Shown: positions 1 to 14,789, numbered from the stretch's first letter. The stretch is DNA of 64,000 nucleotides from Candidatus Latescibacterota bacterium (GCA_022820485.1 JAJEFJ010000104.1:116968-180967); one strand, 5' to 3'. A program made the numbers and translations. Notes: generated by a model not told the origin, from the letters alone.

Positions 1-2145
1 CGGCACTTCATCTTTGCGCCCCTGCTCCTCGTAGCTGCGGGCCAATTGCATGACACAAGCCCAGTAGTTGCCCAAGAGGCGCTCGGAGTTTTCGTCCTTG
101 TACAAGGATGGGTCGTTGAGGCCGCGGAAGCGATATTTTTCGAGGAGATTGCGCTCTAGGGCCTCGTCATCGACGCCATCTGTAGGTTCGGGTGAGACTT
201 TTACGCTCATGCCGACCATCGTTAGATAAGGGTCGAGGTTGAGCAGGTTGCTGGTGGGAACGGTGATGGCAAAGTGGATGGGTTTTTTCCACTCGTTCCA
301 AGCCAGAATTTTGATGACCATGACGTCTTGGACGCGGAGAATCGGGTACTCAGGAGGCGCACTCACTTCCACGTCAATTCCCAGTTTCTTTAGCTCCGGC
401 GGCACCTTGGGCTCGGGCCAGTAGCGCTTGTAGAAATCGACCATCTGCGTGTCGGTGAGCACGGAGTCGATGAAGTCGTCGGTGTAGCGGATGTCGATGC
501 GCGGCTCGCGGTCGCGCAGTTGCTTGATGTACCAGTTGGTGTTCAACAGGCTCAAGTTGACCACCCGCACATCGCGCCGCATCCCTTCTACTTCCTGCAA
601 AAACCACAGCGGAAAGGTGTCGTTGTCCCCGTTGGTGAACAGGATGGAGCCTTCCTCGCAACTAGTCAGCATGTTGTACGCGTAATCATAGGCGATATAG
701 TCGCCCGTGCGGTCTTCCACGTGATAGAGCCGCGCCGCCACTCCGGCTGGCAGCAGCAATCCAGCCGCCGCTACTGCTATCACGGCTTCCCGATGTCGCC
801 CCCACTGTTCCCGCACCGCTTCCACCACGCCCAGCCAGCCCAACCCGATCCACAGCGCGAACGCCAAGTACATCCCGCCGAACACGTAGTGCCGCTCGCG
901 CGGCTGCGGGTCTGGCATGTTTAGGTAGAGCGACAGCCCAAACCCCATGACCAAGAACAGCAGCAACACGCCCCCGAATCGCCGCCAGTCCCGCCGCCAG
1001 TGCCACACCAGCCCCCACAGCCCCAGTAAGTACGGGACCAGCGAAATGGACACTCGATCGGGCAGATTTATGGTAGCCTTGCGGAATACCACGTCCCGCT
1101 CAAAAAGCGGAAAGGGAAACTGCTGAAAGAAGTACTTCATCTGCTGGTCCCAAAACTGATAGGTGCGGCTCGCCCGCGCCGTCAGCATGGTCGTAAGCAT
1201 GCTCTCGGTGCCGTATTGCTCGCGGTTGAGGAACTTGAGGAACGCCAACCAGGTCTCTGGATCGTTTTCGTCGATGGCCGGATTCAGGCCAGAGCGAATG
1301 TACAGTGCGCCATACGTAGAATAGCCCAGCGCGAATAGCAAGAGGACGCCTAGCAGGAGAAAGAACAGCCGTCGGTCGCGGCCGTACAGATACGCCAGCA
1401 ACCCCACCAGCCCCAGCACCATCACCCCATTCCACTGCGCTCCCGGCCCCAATGCCATCAGCGCCAGCCCGCCGAATACGCCCCAGCCGACCAGCAGCAC
1501 GATTAGCCGTTGCAACTGACGATCGGCAAACCACGCCAACAGCATGAGCGATGGGATCGTCAACAGGCACAACAGGTGGACGCCGCCGCCGAGGCCGAAC
1601 AAATACGCCAGCGCCAACAGCCAGCGATCGTTGGCCGCCCCAGCGCCGCTGCCCTCCCAGTAGAAAATCAGCCACAGCCCCAGACACGTAAACAAGATGG
1701 AGTAGCCGTACACCTCGGCTTCGGAGGCGTTGTACCACTGGGTGTAGGAAAAGGCCAACGTCAGCGCGGCCACGGCCCCACCGGCGAGGATGCCGATGTC
1801 GCGGGCGTCGCCCAGCGGTTGCAGGGGCTGGCCGCCCAACGCGCGCCGCCCGAGCGCGACGGTCGATAGATAGACGCACCAAATCGCCAGCGCCGAGGTC
1901 AGCGCGGACATGAAGTTGACGCGGATGGCGACTTCGCCGAAGGGAAACAAGGTGAAGACTCGCCCTAGCAGCACGTACAGAGGAGCGCCCGGAGGATGGG
2001 GTACGCCGAGGATATAGGACGTGGCGATGAATTCGCCGCAGTCCCAAAACGACACGGTCGGCGCGAGGGTCTTCACATACACCCCCAGCGTCAGCACGAA
2101 AATCCCCACCCCGAAAACTCGGTGGATTACAGCGGAATTAGGCAT
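1..2145 (-). CDS. DUF2723 family membrane protein, GT-C glycosyltransferase-like (C-terminus beyond window)
   Basis: The minus-strand frame opens at the ATG at 2145 and stays open for 715 codons to the first base of the window, so the C-terminus is missing. The first about 60 residues hold a hydrophobic segment, the signature TVSFWDCGEFI and the block PHPPGAPLY, which are the hallmark of DUF2723 proteins. These are multipass inner-membrane proteins related to GT-C glycosyltransferases (protein O-mannosyltransferase and ArnT type). The middle is strongly hydrophobic. The last visible part is soluble and helical (LLGNYWACVMQLARSY), resembling the TPR-like tail found in the family. By family analogy it would move a lipid-linked sugar onto an extracytoplasmic acceptor; substrate unknown. 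Other long frames across this GC-rich stretch (for example 1100-2047 minus) are shadows. An AT-rich stretch at about 2183-2212 probably contains the promoter. Confidence 0.88.
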   Translation of the reverse strand, partial: MPNSAVIHRVFGVGIFVLTLGVYVKTLAPTVSFWDCGEFIATSYILGVPHPPGAPLYVLLGRVFTLFPFGEVAIRVNFMSALTSALAIWCVYLSTVALGRRALGGQPLQPLGDARDIGILAGGAVAALTLAFSYTQWYNASEAEVYGYSILFTCLGLWLIFYWEGSGAGAANDRWLLALAYLFGLGGGVHLLCLLTIPSLMLLAWFADRQLQRLIVLLVGWGVFGGLALMALGPGAQWNGVMVLGLVGLLAYLYGRDRRLFFLLLGVLLLFALGYSTYGALYIRSGLNPAIDENDPETWLAFLKFLNREQYGTESMLTTMLTARASRTYQFWDQQMKYFFQQFPFPLFERDVVFRKATINLPDRVSISLVPYLLGLWGLVWHWRRDWRRFGGVLLLFLVMGFGLSLYLNMPDPQPRERHYVFGGMYLAFALWIGLGWLGVVEAVREQWGRHREAVIAVAAAGLLLPAGVAARLYHVEDRTGDYIAYDYAYNMLTSCEEGSILFTNGDNDTFPLWFLQEVEGMRRDVRVVNLSLLNTNWYIKQLRDREPRIDIRYTDDFIDSVLTDTQMVDFYKRYWPEPKVPPELKKLGIDVEVSAPPEYPILRVQDVMVIKILAWNEWKKPIHFAITVPTSNLLNLDPYLTMVGMSVKVSPEPTDGVDDEALERNLLEKYRFRGLNDPSLYKDENSERLLGNYWACVMQLARSYEEQGRKDEVP

Positions 2146-2246
2146 TGGCAAAGGTCTTAGGTGAATGCGCGGATAGACGATCTAAACTTTAAATATAAGA
2201 AATATAAGATAACGTGAGCTTGGGTTACGCGGCCTGTACTTGGAGT

Positions 2247-4010
2247 TTAGTCTTCCGCCGCGTTGTCTATGGCTTGATAAGCGACCAGCTCCCAGCCGTG
2301 AAACACCACCGCCAAGCCGATGTATCGCACCGACGGGTAGCGGCGGCGCAATAACGGGTCGGCCAGATAGCCGCGCAACTGCCCTACGGCCTCCTGCACC
2401 TTGTCCGCGACGACGGATTCGTCGAGCGACGTACGCCGCTTCAGATACTTGAGTTCGAGCACGTAGCCGAACTGCATGTCGGGATACTGTGCCACAAACG
2501 GCTCTAGGTATAAATCTGCATACCCCTTATTGAGTTCATACTCCGAGTGCAGCAGAAAATACGGGGACAGGCTCAAGTGGGCGGCGACAAAGCCATGCAC
2601 CACCTTCTCGCCGTCCATGTAGTCGCGGATGCCGGTTTGTTCGGCTAAGGCGTCGCGCAAAAAGTCCAAGGCTGGCTGCCAAGCGCCGTCGTAGGCCATC
2701 GCTTGAACCAAGCCAAAAAAGGTGTACACATCGACCGAGAACACCCCCACATCATCGTACGCATCGCGCAGGTAGCCGTACATCAGCCGCTTGACCGTTT
2801 GATTGGGAATACCCAACCGAGGCACCCCGTGTGCCACTTCCCGAATGCTGAGCAGGCCGAAGTAATGCAGCAGCGATAGGAAGTTTTCGCGTTGGTCTAG
2901 CTGGTTGAGGGGAAAGCTGAGTTGGATGGGGGTATTTACCTGTTCTTGGCCGATGATGTGGCGCAGCAGGTCGAAGTTGCCGTTGAGTTGGCGGTTGACT
3001 GTCAGCAGGTGGCGCAGCTTGCCGTAGTCGATGCGGACATTGGTGTCAATCAGTTCCCGGGGTGCTTTTTTGTTCGGCATGGACTCATCAAGAAAATAGA
3101 GCACCATGTCGGTGTTGTAGAGATCGCCCTCGGCCTCCTCGGAGAACCGATAGCCATTATACCACTCCCGCATCACTGCCAGCGCGGCTTCGACATCCTG
3201 ATTGAACACGCCGTGGTCTCGGTACAGCTCTAGCAGGTTTCGCACCTCGGCCTCAGTGAAGCCGAGCATGTCGTTGAATTCCGAGTGCAAACTGATATTC
3301 TTGCCGATGTTGAAGCCGCTGGTGACGTCGTCCATGGTAATCGGCGAGACGCCGGTAATGAACATGCGCTCCAAGCCGCCGCGGTTTTGTTCAGCCCCGA
3401 CCTTGAGCGTGGCGAAGAAATTGCGATAGAAGCCGCCGCCGTGGGTGAAAGACTGGTACGCCTCTTCGCCGTGATAGGCCAGTATCGTGTTGGCAAAGTT
3501 GTCGTACTCGTCGATGAGCACATACAGCGGAATGCCGTGATCGCCGGCGTACAGGAATAACTCGTTGAGCTGGCCATTGACCGAGTCAGACGAGCAGATG
3601 TGCTGCCGCGCTGCCTCGGGAAACAAATCCGCGTTCCGCTCCAGCGCGTTCCGGACTATTAGTTGACAATACTCTTCAAAGTAATGTTCAAGGGTTTCCA
3701 GTGCGTTTTTGAACGCCGAAAAGTTGAAGCGCAGGATGACGTAGCGATGGCGATTTTCGGTGGGATGCCGCCCCAAGTCCGTGCCACCGAAGACGTCCTC
3801 GAATTCATCGGCTCCCCGGCGGTCGTAGTAATTCTCCAGCAAGGACACCCAGCAGGTCTTGCCAAAGCGACGCGGGCGAATCAGAAAGACGTAGCGTTCC
3901 TCTTCCAGCGCGTGGACAAAGCGCGTCTTATCGACATACAGGCGCTTTTCCAAGCGAATGGCGCGGAAATTTGCCCAACCGTAGGGAATGCGAGGGTACG
4001 ATGCAGCCAT
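2247..4010 (-). CDS. AAA-ATPase-like / PD-(D/E)XK nuclease-fold protein (DUF1703 type)
   Basis: 587 aa. The N-terminal AAA-ATPase_like domain starts with PRIPYGWANF and has a P-loop RPRRFGKTCW near residue 50 and a Walker B segment VLIDEYDN near residue 155. The C-terminal part has GYADLYLEP followed by YVLELKYLKR, the D...ExK pattern of the PDDEXK_9 domain usual in this family. Length fits the family (about 500-600 aa). The ATG at 4010 is preferred over an upstream start because AGGAG lies 5 nt before it. Such proteins are spread by horizontal transfer and are very numerous in some Bacteroidetes and candidate phyla; their cellular role is unknown, though a nuclease or defence role is often suspected. 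The gene lies between a CBM9-like gene and the DUF2723 gene on the same strand, with gaps of 79 and about 100 nt. Confidence 0.9.
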   Translation of the reverse strand: MAASYPRIPYGWANFRAIRLEKRLYVDKTRFVHALEEERYVFLIRPRRFGKTCWVSLLENYYDRRGADEFEDVFGGTDLGRHPTENRHRYVILRFNFSAFKNALETLEHYFEEYCQLIVRNALERNADLFPEAARQHICSSDSVNGQLNELFLYAGDHGIPLYVLIDEYDNFANTILAYHGEEAYQSFTHGGGFYRNFFATLKVGAEQNRGGLERMFITGVSPITMDDVTSGFNIGKNISLHSEFNDMLGFTEAEVRNLLELYRDHGVFNQDVEAALAVMREWYNGYRFSEEAEGDLYNTDMVLYFLDESMPNKKAPRELIDTNVRIDYGKLRHLLTVNRQLNGNFDLLRHIIGQEQVNTPIQLSFPLNQLDQRENFLSLLHYFGLLSIREVAHGVPRLGIPNQTVKRLMYGYLRDAYDDVGVFSVDVYTFFGLVQAMAYDGAWQPALDFLRDALAEQTGIRDYMDGEKVVHGFVAAHLSLSPYFLLHSEYELNKGYADLYLEPFVAQYPDMQFGYVLELKYLKRRTSLDESVVADKVQEAVGQLRGYLADPLLRRRYPSVRYIGLAVVFHGWELVAYQAIDNAAED

Positions 4011-4089
4011 GGCGACTCCTACAACGAAGGAACCAGACTGAGCGTAACGATTAAGCAGCACAAGCGCAACGCGATCACGGTAGGCCGCC

Positions 4090-4739
4090 CTAGCCCACCA
4101 ACTCGGCCGTACCCCAAGTGCTCGGATCGCGCTCTACGCCCATGTCCGAGATTGACGACCAAGACTGGGTGCCGTGCTGTGAGTCGTGCAACAGGTACGC
4201 AAACCCCACTCGGCTGAACTCTCGCGGCGCAAACCCGTTGAGACCGGCGGCCGGCAGTTTAATCTCTAGCTGATAGCTTCGCTTGAGCCGGCGCAGGCCG
4301 GTCTCAATCGAGTCTTCTGGACAGGGCGGTGCCTGTTCACGGGCGTCCTCAATGGAGGTTTGGCGGGCGATGGGTTGCTTGCCGTCCCTGCCGCTGCCGC
4401 CGGGCAAGACGTAAAACCGATGGCAGAAGCGGTTGGCGCGGTGCTCCTTGACGTCGCGGGTGTCGATGAAGAGTTCGAGGCTGTCGCCGGCAGCGGGTTG
4501 GAGCGGATTGAGCTTGTAGGTCGTCTTGCGCTTGACCTCGCAGGCAAAGTACAGGCCGCTGTCGTCGTAGGCCATATAGACCGAGGCAAAGGGCTGGTGG
4601 CCATCGACAGCCATCAGGTCGGGCACGCGCTCGGCGTCGTCCCAATCTCGTAGGTTGCCGTCGATTTTGGGCGGCTTTTCCCGCCGCGGGCAGCGAAAGG
4701 AAAACTCGAAAAAGGCGCGTTGGAGCAGGTACAACTCGC

Positions 4740-4743
<4 letters not shown>
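4090..4743 (-). CDS. CBM9/DOMON-like carbohydrate-binding protein
   Basis: 217 aa with no signal peptide. The motif PPKIDGNLRDWDDA near residue 25, followed by VYMAYDDSGLYFACEV and GDSLELFIDTRD, is the pattern of CBM9_1-like/DOMON-like beta-sandwich proteins. These bind sugars or heme, or act as stand-alone domains in glycan-related proteins. The start ATG overlaps the uvrA stop (ATGA at 4740-4743), so translation is probably coupled to uvrA although no functional link is evident. The last part (FAYLLHDSQHGTQSWSSISD) completes the fold, so the protein looks full length for a single-domain member. The ligand cannot be told from sequence. The absence of a secretion signal is unusual for a CBM9-like protein. 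Confidence 0.8.
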
Positions 4744-10457
<5,714 letters not shown>

Positions 10458-10497
10458 GAGTTCGTGTAGACGCGAGGAGCGGGAAAAGGAATCCAAA

Positions 10498-10526
10498 AAT
10501 ATACTATACGAATGTGCAGCGGGCAA
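10498..10526 (-). promoter_or_regulatory. Putative sigma70-type promoter of uvrA
   Basis: On the minus strand, TTGCCC (10526-10521) and TATATT (10503-10498) are separated by exactly 17 nt, about 40 nt upstream of the uvrA ATG at 10457. No clear LexA-type box is visible. A second, degraded copy of this stretch lies near 12948-12996, where the -10 reads TATTTT. Confidence 0.5.
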
Positions 10527-10558
10527 GCGGTGGTGTGCGGAATGGAGCGTAGGGGTTT

Positions 10559-11797
10559 TTATAGAGACATTGAGGGAGCAGGATGTCGCTTGCAAATTTC
10601 CGTCCTTTCGCCGAATCCCGTTAGTAGGCCCTGTTCCCACAGATAGCCGGCTTTATCTCCGGCCTCCATTTGGCCTCTGCTTAGTGGGTCTGCGGCGAAG
10701 GGGGCAATGACCGATGTGCCGTCGATTTTCTCTATGTAGTACAGGTTTTCTAGCGGTATGGCGTTTAGAAACTGCGGCGAGTGCGTGGAGACGAATACCT
10801 GTCCACCTCTATGGGCATACTCTGCAAATTCTTCTGCAAGCAAATTCATCAGTAGTGGATATAGTTGATTTTCAGGTTCTTCGACACAGAGAATTTTGTG
10901 TGGTTTAGGCTCGTGCAACAGCAACATGTAAGCGAACATTTTGATGGTGCCGTCGGAGACATTGAAATCCAAGAAAGGTTCTTTGAACGAGCCATCAGCA
11001 TAGCGGATTAGTAAGCTCCCGTCGTCGCCGATTTTGGCTTCAATATTTGAGACGCCCGGCACTCTGTCACGCATCTTTTGTAGGACCGTCGCAAAAATAT
11101 CCGGATGTTCCTCTTTCAACTGGAAAGCGACGGAAGGTAGGTTATCACCTGAACTGGAGAGGTGAAGGCCCTCTTGATGGCTCTTCTTACCACGTGCTTG
11201 GCTAATGTGAAAGTCCGAAATATGCCAGTTTTCAATTAGGTCGCGGAATGCTTTCGCCGCCTTGAAACGCTCCAGTTGCCCGAGGCTGCTAATCGCCAAC
11301 ACGTCAGGGGCAACCGCTTGTTCTTCCCGCGTGAGTTCAGCATCTGGTTTGCTAAAATCTTCTTCGTTGCTGACGGCTTCGCCTCGGCCGGCGGAGAAGT
11401 CGAGAAAGTGAAAAGGCTTGCCATAAGAGGATCTTTTATAGCGCAGTATTTCACGGCGCACGAGCGGTTTTCCATCCTGTAGGCCTATTTCCAAGTGGTA
11501 GGTTACAAGGCGTTCTTTTTCTGCTATCGTCAAGCGAAACTTAAGTTCGATGACGATGCTTTCCGTAGCGTCCACATCGCGCGTAATAACTTCCCTGAAC
11601 CCTCTGAAGCCACCTTCGTTTTGCAATGCGATACGGATGTTGTCGGACAAGCAGTTTTTCAGGAACGCAAAAACGCGAAACAAGGTGGTTTTGCCGGTTC
11701 CGTTTTTGCCGATAAACACTGCCAGTGGAGGCAGGTTTTTCAGATGAATGTCTTTTAACGTCTTAAAGTTTTGGATGCGAATTTCTTCGATGACCAC
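10559..11797 (-). CDS. AAA family ATPase (AAA_21/RecF-like, COG4637 type)
   Basis: 412 aa. N-terminal [14 protein letters not shown] is followed by Walker [10 protein letters not shown] near residue 30. The C-terminal half has an ABC-type signature region ([19 protein letters not shown]), Walker [12 protein letters not shown] and the switch segment [11 protein letters not shown]. This is the layout of stand-alone SMC/RecF-like predicted ATPases, often found in defence islands with a nuclease partner. The start is a GTG at 11797 with GGGAG 7 nt upstream. The broken GIY-YIG gene ends only 29 nt upstream (if its readthrough frame is counted), so the two probably formed one transcription unit. 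No Toprim domain is present, so this is not a full OLD nuclease. Substrate unknown. Confidence 0.85.
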   Translation of the reverse strand: MVIEEIRIQNFKTLKDIHLKNLPPLAVFIGKNGTGKTTLFRVFAFLKNCLSDNIRIALQNEGGFRGFREVITRDVDATESIVIELKFRLTIAEKERLVTYHLEIGLQDGKPLVRREILRYKRSSYGKPFHFLDFSAGRGEAVSNEEDFSKPDAELTREEQAVAPDVLAISSLGQLERFKAAKAFRDLIENWHISDFHISQARGKKSHQEGLHLSSSGDNLPSVAFQLKEEHPDIFATVLQKMRDRVPGVSNIEAKIGDDGSLLIRYADGSFKEPFLDFNVSDGTIKMFAYMLLLHEPKPHKILCVEEPENQLYPLLMNLLAEEFAEYAHRGGQVFVSTHSPQFLNAIPLENLYYIEKIDGTSVIAPFAADPLSRGQMEAGDKAGYLWEQGLLTGFGERTEICKRHPAPSMSL

Positions 11798-11826
11798 GGC
11801 AATGCTCCCGTTAGATTTAGTGCGTT

Positions 11827-12636
11827 CTAATCATCATCCGAGTCGTCGATTGCAAAGTGGGTCTTGAGGCCGAGGAGGTCTGCCGTCGAGTCGAGGAACT
11901 TCAGATGAGTGAGGAACCATTACTTTCCGGCACCGCGTTCTGAGTTCCTGAGGTGATCGGCGGCAGCCAAGTGACGATGAATTTTCTTTTCAACTTCCTC
12001 TATGCCCATGCCGTTTGAGCTGGCGTATATCCGCAGCAAGATGGGTGGTTCGGGCAGTGATGTGCTCCTCTTATGATCTTTGAAACGTTTGATGGCGTCG
12101 TTTTCGGACCTGCCCACTTTCAAGTACGTCCGGTCGTCTGTTTCGTCGTTTTCAGAGGTCTCGACTGGATAGCGGAGATAGTGCGGCAGCGCGTACACGT
12201 ATATTCCCGGCACCGCCTCTTTTTCAGCGGCACTCGTTTGACGCTCGAGTTTTTGTTCTTTTTCTGCCCGTTTTACTGGATCATTCGCACGATGGGTGCA
12301 TTCGTCTGCTCTTTTCTGAAGCAGCGAGATGGTTTCAGCGGAGAGGAGTTCTTGATGGCGTTTTGCAAAATTTCGGAGAGTCGATGCGCACTGTTCCGCT
12401 GGCCTTGGAGAATCTGGCAGGATACCTTCCTCAATTGCTTTTATGTTGCGTCGCTGGTTGTAGACAAACTCCCAAGAGTCAACGTTCAACTTCTCTGCGA
12501 TCTCCTTCGGCTTCACGTCCTCTCGGCTAAGCCGCCATACCTCGCCTAGCCGCGTCTCGTCCTCACTAAGCGCACTTTCGACTTCCTCTCGATACGTATC
12601 GCCTCCGGCCTCCTACGTGTTCAATTCATCGGCCAT
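11827..12636 (-). pseudogene. GIY-YIG (T5orf172-like) nuclease gene with two in-frame stop codons
   Basis: One continuous frame of 270 codons runs from an ATG at 12636, which has a strong Shine-Dalgarno (GGAGG, 5 nt spacing), to TAG at 11827. It is interrupted by TAG at 12613-12615 (codon 8) and TAA at 11920-11922. The central open part has an HTH-like N-terminus (KPKEIAEKLNVDSWEFVY) and the GIY-YIG core: GIYVYALPHYL near the middle, TYLKVGRSENDAIKRF, then EVEKKIHRHL. The TAA falls inside the conserved C-terminal motif, ERGAGK(stop)WFLTHLKFLD, where relatives have Glu, so GAA to TAA is likely. The codon 8 stop could likewise come from GAG. There are no frameshifts. The tail FAIDDSDDD is acidic. 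Internal starts at 12516 could give a 198-aa product lacking both ends. Most likely a recent pseudogene. Confidence 0.8.
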
Positions 12637-12719
12637 GATTTCCTCCATATCCTTTTAGGTTACGTTATCTTCGCCTCGTAATATAGGCGCACGAGCGCAG
12701 TCCGGCTAATTGTGCGGTC

Positions 12720-12850
12720 GCTTGAGGCTCCCTTTTCGTCTGCGTTAATGACCGCTCGGTAATTCAGTAAAATCAATTATTTATCACTCAAGAGGTGTTG
12801 CGAAAATGATTCATTTAGGGGCCAATTCGGTGCTCTTTGCAGGATTCGAT
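12720..12850 (+). repeat. Degraded duplicate of the sugar-isomerase promoter and first codons
   Basis: About 130 nt here match 14703-14834: the promoter, leader, ribosome-binding site and first about 15 codons of the TIM-barrel isomerase gene, including ATGATTCATTTAGGGGCCAA. The copy carries point changes: the -10 reads TTAATG instead of TATAAT and the SD AGAGGTG instead of AGAGGAG. Similarity ends abruptly at TTGCAGGATTCGAT, where uvrA-derived sequence begins. Confidence 0.85.
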
Positions 12851-12855
12851 ATAGA

Positions 12856-13000
12856 GTTGGCTCCTGATAGGAGAGGCCGCAGGCCGTGCAGTCGAAGCGG
12901 TTGCTGAGCAGGAAGTGGTTGAGCTGAGGGGCGCTGTCGAGGGTGAAAATACTATACGAATGTGCAGCGGGCAAGCGGGGGTGTGCGGAATGGGAAGATT
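12856..13000 (-). repeat. Collapsed duplicate of uvrA 5' coding and promoter pieces
   Basis: Three blocks match uvrA in colinear order but with the intervening sequence missing: about 12856-12922 resembles 9670-9740 (zinc-finger region, CTACG), about 12926-12951 resembles 9879-9905, and about 12950-12997 resembles 10500-10545 (uvrA promoter). All are in the orientation of uvrA. A 65-codon open frame through it (12777-12974 minus) mixes these pieces and is not a gene. Confidence 0.82.
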
Positions 13001-13032
13001 CCTTCCAGTTCTAGCAGGAGCTGTTGATTGAT

Positions 13033-13052
13033 TATAATATACAGCTTATATT
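13033..13052 (+). promoter_or_regulatory. Putative -10 box and operator of the higBA unit
   Basis: TATAAT at 13033-13038 lies 20 nt before the toxin start; the expected -35 position (TCTAGC) is weak. An inverted repeat AATATA-N5-TATATT at 13036-13052 overlaps the -10 and the likely transcription start, where a HigA-type repressor would bind. No classical SD is seen ahead of the toxin ATG beyond CAGGGA. Confidence 0.45.
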
Positions 13053-13058
13053 TCAGGG

Positions 13059-13391
13059 ATGGAAATTCTCTATTATACCACTGCTTCAGGCAATTCGCCG
13101 GTCAAGAAATTTGTCGAGGGATTACCTCAAAGCCTACAGGAGGATTTCTTTCTGGCACTTGATCGGTTGAGGCAGGGGGAAAGCTTGGGGATGCCGTTGA
13201 GCAAGCCGCTGTTCAATATTGCTCTTGGTTTACACGAACTGCGCTTCAAAGAACGGCGCAGTATCTATCGAGTTTTCTATTTCATCAAGCGCGGGGATGC
13301 AATTTATCTGGTTCATGCGCTCCAAAAAAAGACCGAAACCATTCCCGATAAGGATAAACGGCTAATTCTCAGAAGACTGAAGGAGATTTGA
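13059..13391 (+). CDS. higB: RelE/HigB-family toxin (phage-derived Gp49-like)
   Basis: 110 aa, typical of the PF05973 Gp49-like HigB toxins, which are ribosome-dependent mRNA interferases. The pattern is canonical: N-terminal MEILYYTTASGNSPVKKFV, central LGLHELRFKERRSIYRVFYF and C-terminal LVHALQKKTETIP. The toxin precedes its antitoxin, the usual order for higBA, and the antitoxin ATG lies 2 nt after the toxin stop. The gene sits immediately downstream of a chimeric duplication scar and has its own AT-rich promoter region. Base composition is lower in GC than the core genes, fitting horizontal acquisition. No damage to the frame is visible. Confidence 0.9.
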   Translation: MEILYYTTASGNSPVKKFVEGLPQSLQEDFFLALDRLRQGESLGMPLSKPLFNIALGLHELRFKERRSIYRVFYFIKRGDAIYLVHALQKKTETIPDKDKRLILRRLKEI

Positions 13392-13393
13392 AA

Positions 13394-13696
13394 ATGCCTT
13401 GGAAAAAGGTCAACATTGAGCAATGGGCGGAGGAACTCGGCGTCAATATTAACGAACTACGCCAGAAAGAACAGCTCATCGAAAAGATCGTGAAGAGTAG
13501 AAAGCGATTTGGCTTGACGCAGGGCCAATTGGCCGAGATGGTCGGCGTCTCCCAACCGCGCATTGCCCAGATTGAAAATAGAACCAAGATCGGAAAAATC
13601 AGCTTCGATGTACTTTTCAATATCCTCGGGGTCTTGGGTCATGATTTCAAAATCACTACACGCAAGGTGCGCGATCTTGAGAATGTAAATGCGTAG
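13394..13696 (+). CDS. higA: HigA-family antitoxin, XRE helix-turn-helix
   Basis: 100 aa. The HTH region spans about residues 38-75 (FGLTQGQLAEMVGVSQPRIA), followed by the C-terminal dimer part ISFDVLFNILGVLGHDFKI. It would neutralise HigB and repress the shared promoter at 13033-13052. The ATG at 13394 is chosen because AGGAG lies 8 nt upstream; an in-frame TTG at 13388 overlaps the toxin stop and is only 2 nt from the SD. The antitoxin is complete, so the module looks functional. Confidence 0.88.
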   Translation: MPWKKVNIEQWAEELGVNINELRQKEQLIEKIVKSRKRFGLTQGQLAEMVGVSQPRIAQIENRTKIGKISFDVLFNILGVLGHDFKITTRKVRDLENVNA

Positions 13697-13801
13697 CGGC
13701 ATACCCAGACCAACAGCGTCTGGCCGAGGTATGGACGGAACTACGCCAGCCCAGAAAAACTCTCCGATGGTTTTTATTGACCAGAGGAGTGGGAACGACG
13801 A

Positions 13802-14577
13802 TCAGTCATTTTCCGTGAATATGTTTTGACGATGATAATCGAGAAAGTCCTCATCTGGCCGGAATTTGTCAGGTAACTCTATCGGTTTTCCATCATAGCT
13901 TTTCAAAGTAGTCACAACAAACTCATCACTCACTCTAAATTCCTTCTTTGACACTCGAACAGTCATATCCTCATTTATCGTGATCATTCCAAGATCAAAC
14001 GCCTTATCGTGGAGGACGGACAAGGCCAACACATTCCTTGGGTTGAGTCTATTCATCGAATCAATACGCCAGGGAACAATATGACTGGCTACTAAAAGTT
14101 TCGGAATGGAAAGACCGGTGATACAGCACCTATAGTTATAGGCACTTAGCACCGCTTTCCTGAAAAAACGCTGACCATTCCGCGTTTTGGTTTGAATGAT
14201 CCTATCCGTACCACTGTAATCTTGATATTCAGGCGGACTTTCGTCTTCCGAATCGTCTCCCTCCCTTGCAAAATAGAATGCATAGCATCTGTTGATGCTA
14301 GTGCAAAATTTTCCCATCCATTTTTCATTTCTTCCCACATGGCCCTATCTGCAGCAGATGCCCCCGTCAACCCTCTACGACCAGTCGAGGTTATCTCTGG
14401 ATCAAGGCTCGCAATGTTCGTTAATTTCATTGCCAATGCGGACGGCGTTCTGTCGATAAGTTCGGCAATTTTAATGATTTCAGGGTTTTGTTTATGTAAC
14501 TTGCCGAATGAGATTTGACAGTACAGTCTAAACGCGACAAGCAGCTCTTGTCGTGTCCATCTTCTCCTGTTAGACAT
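13802..14577 (-). pseudogene. HNH endonuclease, frameshifted
   Basis: The N-terminal half (from ATG 14577) reads MSNRRRWTRQELLVAFRLYC and ends in one frame near ADRAMWEEMKNGWENF. The C-terminal half lies in another frame and carries the HNH core: CCITGLSIPKLLVASHIVPW, then NPRNVLALSVLHDKAFD. The frames meet around 14255-14275; joining them needs one extra base, so a 1-nt deletion (or -1 shift) near the GCAAGGGAGGGAGAC run has split the gene. The combined product would be about 258 aa, normal for this family of mobile or defence-associated HNH nucleases. No canonical X XXY YYZ slippery heptamer is seen at the junction, so decay is more likely than programmed frameshifting; sequencing error cannot be excluded. 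Confidence 0.8.
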
Positions 14578-14704
14578 TGCTATCTTCCTATACTTTAGCT
14601 TTTGCTGCTTTAGCACCCGTCTGCACTGTGGCGGAGCCGACGGCAGGGTCCTACATGAAATGTACGAATCGCCGAACCCCGTCAAGAACTCTCTACGCCG
14701 TTGC

Positions 14705-14733
14705 TTGACGCCCCCTTTTCATCTGCGTATAAT
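14705..14733 (+). promoter_or_regulatory. Strong sigma70-type promoter of the isomerase unit
   Basis: TTGACG at 14705-14710 and a perfect TATAAT at 14728-14733 are separated by 17 nt. The isomerase ATG is at 14790 and its SD (AGAGGAG) at about 14774-14780. A degraded copy exists at 12722-12750. Confidence 0.75.
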
Positions 14734-14789
14734 GACCGCTCGGTAATTCAGTAAAATCAATTGTTTATCACTCAAGAGGAGTTGCTAAA

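Noticed and set aside
1100-2047. 315-codon frame on the minus strand, with similar frames at 686-1018 and 374-661
   Set aside because: These are in a different frame from the DUF2723 protein, whose frame is open over the whole 1-2145 stretch and carries the family signature. The composition (Arg-, Ala- and Gly-rich) is that of a GC-rich shadow.
12777-12974. 65-codon frame with UvrA-like CTACG residues
   Set aside because: It is a mixture of three shortened uvrA blocks read together and ends in the isomerase-derived segment; no start signal. Recorded as a repeat scar instead.
14250-14280. Programmed -1 frameshift in the HNH gene
   Set aside because: The junction lacks a canonical slippery heptamer in the right register; a 1-nt deletion explains it more simply.
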